From JAGIBJ01 sp032119595 (GTDB lineage Bacteria > Actinomycetota > Thermoleophilia > Solirubrobacterales > Solirubrobacteraceae), in the NCBI GenBank assembly GCA_032119595.1, contig JAUMBQ010000013.1, positions 1 through 44,106 of the forward strand: DNA of 44,106 nt. The letters are read 5' to 3'. Shown here in pieces: positions 41,905 through 44,106 of this stretch (the first letter of the stretch is position 1; every line of letters starts with the position of its first letter). The notes beneath the pieces are model-generated. The model saw only the letters and a list, made by a program, of their open reading frames with translations, did not search any database and was not told the DNA's origin. The position numbers and the translations under genes were made by a program.

Positions 41905-42854
41905 GTCGCGACTTGAGTCGCTAGCTGTGCCCGTGCTTGTTCGATCAACGGAGTCAGAAGCGTGGATACTCGGATGTGGGTCCCAGATCCAACTGCCGCC
42001 GCACGCCGGATCCCGTTTTCGAAGTCCTCATCCTGTTCGAAGGTGACGAGTCCGGAGCCGTCGGTCCGAGCGAAGTCCTTGTAACAGGGGAGTGGGCGAG
42101 CGACGACCGGTTTCCCTCGAAGCAGTGCTTCATAAGGGGGGAGCCCAAAGCCCTCGTCCAGACTCGGATAGACGGCAACATCGATCGCGTCAACAAAGTC
42201 CACGAGCTGGGATGTAGACAGCTTGCCAACGGCAGCCACGTCAGGGCGATCGCTCAGCGCCGCCGGAAGCTTCCCGGTGACAAAAAACGTTATGTCCTCA
42301 CGAGGAACGAACGACCGTAGCGCCTGTTCCATCCCTTTGCGAGGGTGCCAGCCGCCCCAGTATCCGACGCGGATCGGCCCTTCATGAAAGGTCGAGGCGA
42401 GAGCGATCGGACGGAAGAACGCCTCGTCGGGAAGTGGGGTGAGGAGCGCGAATGGACGGCGATAGTGGCGTTCAAGACGGATTTGTTGATCTCGTGAGAT
42501 GGTAGAGACGCGATCTGCCAACTCGACGCTTCGATCGACCAGCTTCGCGTGCCATCCCGTTCTACGCTCGTCGTCGAAGGGCGCATTGAGGACGACGAGG
42601 GCTGCGTTTCGATCCAAAGCGCAAGCCGCGTATGGGTGAAGACGGAGCTGGGCCTTGTGCCGCTGCATTCCGATCTCGAAGGCGATCTTCTTGGCGAACG
42701 CCGCTCGGCTCGTGCGCGCTGGGTCCAACGACGGAACCACGACGGTCGCAGCTTCACTTATGGAGGCGAGGAGGGACCGCGACCACGCCCCCGTTCCGTC
42801 CGTCGATTCCAGATATGCCCCGTTGATCACGAGGGCGGAGTTACTGCTACCCAT
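41892..42854 (-). CDS. Glycosyltransferase family 4
   Basis: 320 residues from ATG 42854, which overlaps the stop of the next upstream GT by 8 nt. The longer open frame to 43139 is the shadow of that gene. N-domain: ALVINGAYLESTDGTGAWSR and LVVLNAPFDDERRTGWHAKL. C-domain: RVGYWGGWHPRKGMEQAL and the E-x7-E motif SLDEGFGLPPYEALLRGKPV with CYKDFARTDGSGLV after it. Shorter than usual because the N-domain is compact. Co-translated with its neighbours on both sides. Confidence 0.86.
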   Translation of the reverse strand: MGSSNSALVINGAYLESTDGTGAWSRSLLASISEAATVVVPSLDPARTSRAAFAKKIAFEIGMQRHKAQLRLHPYAACALDRNAALVVLNAPFDDERRTGWHAKLVDRSVELADRVSTISRDQQIRLERHYRRPFALLTPLPDEAFFRPIALASTFHEGPIRVGYWGGWHPRKGMEQALRSFVPREDITFFVTGKLPAALSDRPDVAAVGKLSTSQLVDFVDAIDVAVYPSLDEGFGLPPYEALLRGKPVVARPLPCYKDFARTDGSGLVTFEQDEDFENGIRRAAAVGSGTHIRVSTLLTPLIEQARAQLATQVATWIA

Positions 42855-44106
42855 GGAGGAAGGCCCGGATGTCGTGGGTGGTGTCGTGAGGTTGGGGTGT
42901 TGACCGGGGTTGGCTGGGGAGGTTGTTGAGGGCGATGGTGAGTGCCGTCGGATCGTTTGGCGGGACGATGGTGGCGTTGGCGCGGGTGGCGAGTTCGTTG
43001 GCTGCGCCGCTGTCGCTGGAGGCGATGAGCGCGCAGCCGTGCGATTCGCCCTCAAGAAGTGACAAGCCGATCTGTTCCTTCCAGCGCGGGACTGTGCGGC
43101 TCGGGAGGACGACTGCTGCGGAGTCGCGCAGCAGTGCATGGACTTCGGTGCGGCTGGGGCGTCCGTGGTGGATGCTTGCGTGGCGTTGGGTCGCAGCTTC
43201 CACGGCTTGCTTCAGGGGGCCGTCGCCGCAGATCATTAGTTCCCAACCGCGCGATGGTAGTTCGCTGTGTTCCCACGCAGAGATGAGCGTGTCGACCCCT
43301 TTACGTTCGGCTAGTTCGCCCAGGAACAGCACGCGATTCGCCCGCGGCGTGCGAGCGACCTCCGACGGGTCAGCGTCCGGGAAACAGGTTCTACAGATCC
43401 CGTGTGTCTCCGGAATCGTCGCCGACGGAGGGTCTCCGTCGCTGGCGATGCCAGATTGGTGGTAATTCTGCTCCGCCGCAGTCGTCCCGAACACAATGCG
43501 GTCGATCGTGCTCCGGGAAGTCCAACGGACCGCGATCCCCAAGGCAGCACTGACCAGTCGGTTCGCGGCGGGATGCGAATCCAGCGCGGGATGTGTCAGC
43601 CGTCTCTGTGTGTCGAGGTTCTCAATGGCGTATGTCCCGACTGTGATGGCTGGCCGACAAGTAAGACGTCGTCCGATCCTTACGCTCCACACCACCAGAA
43701 GCACGCGGGGCCAATACCGTGCCCACAACGGCTCAGGGACGTTCAACAGCCTGACCGAAGGCGCAAGCGCCTCGGCGATCGTGTGGCGTACGTTTGACGA
43801 CTGGTAGCCCACACCACTGTGGGCGAGCGAGGGTTCGAATATTCGGTTGACACCCCAAACGAGCGTTCTTTCCCCCGGTTCGGGGTGTTGGGACTCTCGC
43901 TCGAGGTTGGCGTCACGAAGTTCAGGACGGATCACGATCGAGTGCGTAGCTGGCTGCTCAAGCTCCCTCGCCGGTGCGCGGAGGAAGGCCCGGATGTCGT
44001 GGGTGGTGTCGTGAGGTTGGGGTGTTGACCGGGGTTGGCTGGGGAGGTTGTTGAGGGCGATGGTGAGTGCCGTCGGATCGTTTGGCGGGACGATGGTGGC
44101 GTTGGC
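42847..44106 (-). CDS. Glycosyltransferase family 4, apparently tandem-domain, 5' end outside the window
   Basis: The reading frame stays open from the TAG at 42847-42849 to the window edge. One full GT-B unit is seen: RTLVWGVNRIFEPSLAHSGV at the N-side, CRTCFPDADPSE, VLFLGELAERKGVDTLISAW, MICGDGPLKQAVEAA, and the E-x7-E block GLSLLEGESHGCALIASSD. Upstream of it lies a second copy of the C-terminal end (ANATIVPPNDPTALTIALNN to DIRAFLR) followed by a 40-residue linker. A gene start at GTG 43935 is possible but would cut the frame just after that copy. The 127-bp duplication that causes this is listed separately. If real, the protein is a bifunctional GT with two GT4 modules; an assembly effect is also possible. 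Confidence 0.75.
   Translation of the reverse strand, partial: ANATIVPPNDPTALTIALNNLPSQPRSTPQPHDTTHDIRAFLRAPARELEQPATHSIVIRPELRDANLERESQHPEPGERTLVWGVNRIFEPSLAHSGVGYQSSNVRHTIAEALAPSVRLLNVPEPLWARYWPRVLLVVWSVRIGRRLTCRPAITVGTYAIENLDTQRRLTHPALDSHPAANRLVSAALGIAVRWTSRSTIDRIVFGTTAAEQNYHQSGIASDGDPPSATIPETHGICRTCFPDADPSEVARTPRANRVLFLGELAERKGVDTLISAWEHSELPSRGWELMICGDGPLKQAVEAATQRHASIHHGRPSRTEVHALLRDSAAVVLPSRTVPRWKEQIGLSLLEGESHGCALIASSDSGAANELATRANATIVPPNDPTALTIALNNLPSQPRSTPQPHDTTHDIRAFLHG
42855..42981. repeat. 127-bp direct repeat, copy A
   Basis: Identical base for base to 43980-44106; the base before each copy differs (T versus C). It covers the 3' end of the GT4 gene. Spacing between copies is 1125 bp, a multiple of 3. 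Confidence 0.95.
43980..44106. repeat. 127-bp direct repeat, copy B, ends at the window edge
   Basis: Exact copy of 42855-42981, running to the last base, so its true length is unknown. In the minus-strand frame it encodes the same residues as copy A, but continues into a linker (RAPARELEQPATHS) instead of a stop. Confidence 0.95.

Noticed and set aside
41892..43139. Longer 415-residue start for the GT4 gene
   Set aside because: The first ~95 residues are Pro/Ser/Thr shadow of the overlapping GT4 gene; ATG 42854 fits the GT4 N-domain.

Overview
The window is a high-GC (roughly 65-70 % by eye) bacterial contig. Its protein style suggests an actinobacterium of the Thermoleophilia/Solirubrobacterales type: GTG and TTG starts, Ala/Arg/Gly-rich proteins, several apparently leaderless promoters, and secreted clan GH-A-like proteins with short C-x8-C Ig-like tails. 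That taxonomy is inference; no rRNA or other phylogenetic marker is present. Almost everything fits one large locus for making, exporting and remodelling a surface or extracellular polysaccharide.

Layout. (1) 1-2597: a partial CDP-tyvelose/paratose-type epimerase, a divergent CpsB/YwqE-type PHP tyrosine phosphatase, a 71-bp tandem repeat and an unknown gene. (2) 2995-24445: a 'remodelling' block with seven secreted clan GH-A-like glycosidase paralogues (2995, 7663, 9576, 14712, 16130, 20411 and 22967), a galactose-oxidase/GlxA-type copper radical oxidase (5013-7505), a GT-C-like membrane protein (12429), an RTX-repeat protein (17677) and three small secreted or anchored proteins of unknown function. 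A gene-free stretch (11622-12428) carries GGGCCGAGC repeats, a 72-bp tandem repeat and strong hairpins. (3) 24498-30780: the assembly and control core, with a one-TM protein that may be an anti-sigma factor, a Wzy/O-antigen-ligase-like polymerase with TPR tail, a MurJ/Wzx-like flippase, an ECF sigma factor and a fused Wzz/BY-kinase. (4) 30923-44106: the sugar-specific part, with eight glycosyltransferases (six GT4, two GT2), a zinc-ribbon SAM methyltransferase, a second Wzx-like flippase and an unknown secreted protein behind an array of TGGAC half-sites.

Working model (inference): cytoplasmic GTs and the methyltransferase build a lipid-linked oligosaccharide, the MurJ/Wzx-like proteins flip it, the Wzy-like protein polymerises it, and the Wzz/BY-kinase with the CpsB phosphatase sets chain length. 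The seven glycosidases, the copper radical oxidase and the RTX protein then trim, oxidise or organise the polymer outside the cell. No priming glycosyltransferase (WbaP/WecA type) lies in the window.

The right end is notable. The last 127 bp exactly repeat 42855-42981, in frame and 1125 bp (375 codons) apart, so the last GT gene reads open through the window edge as a tandem GT. The exact length of 127 also matches a common assembler k-mer, so the end may be an assembly-graph break.
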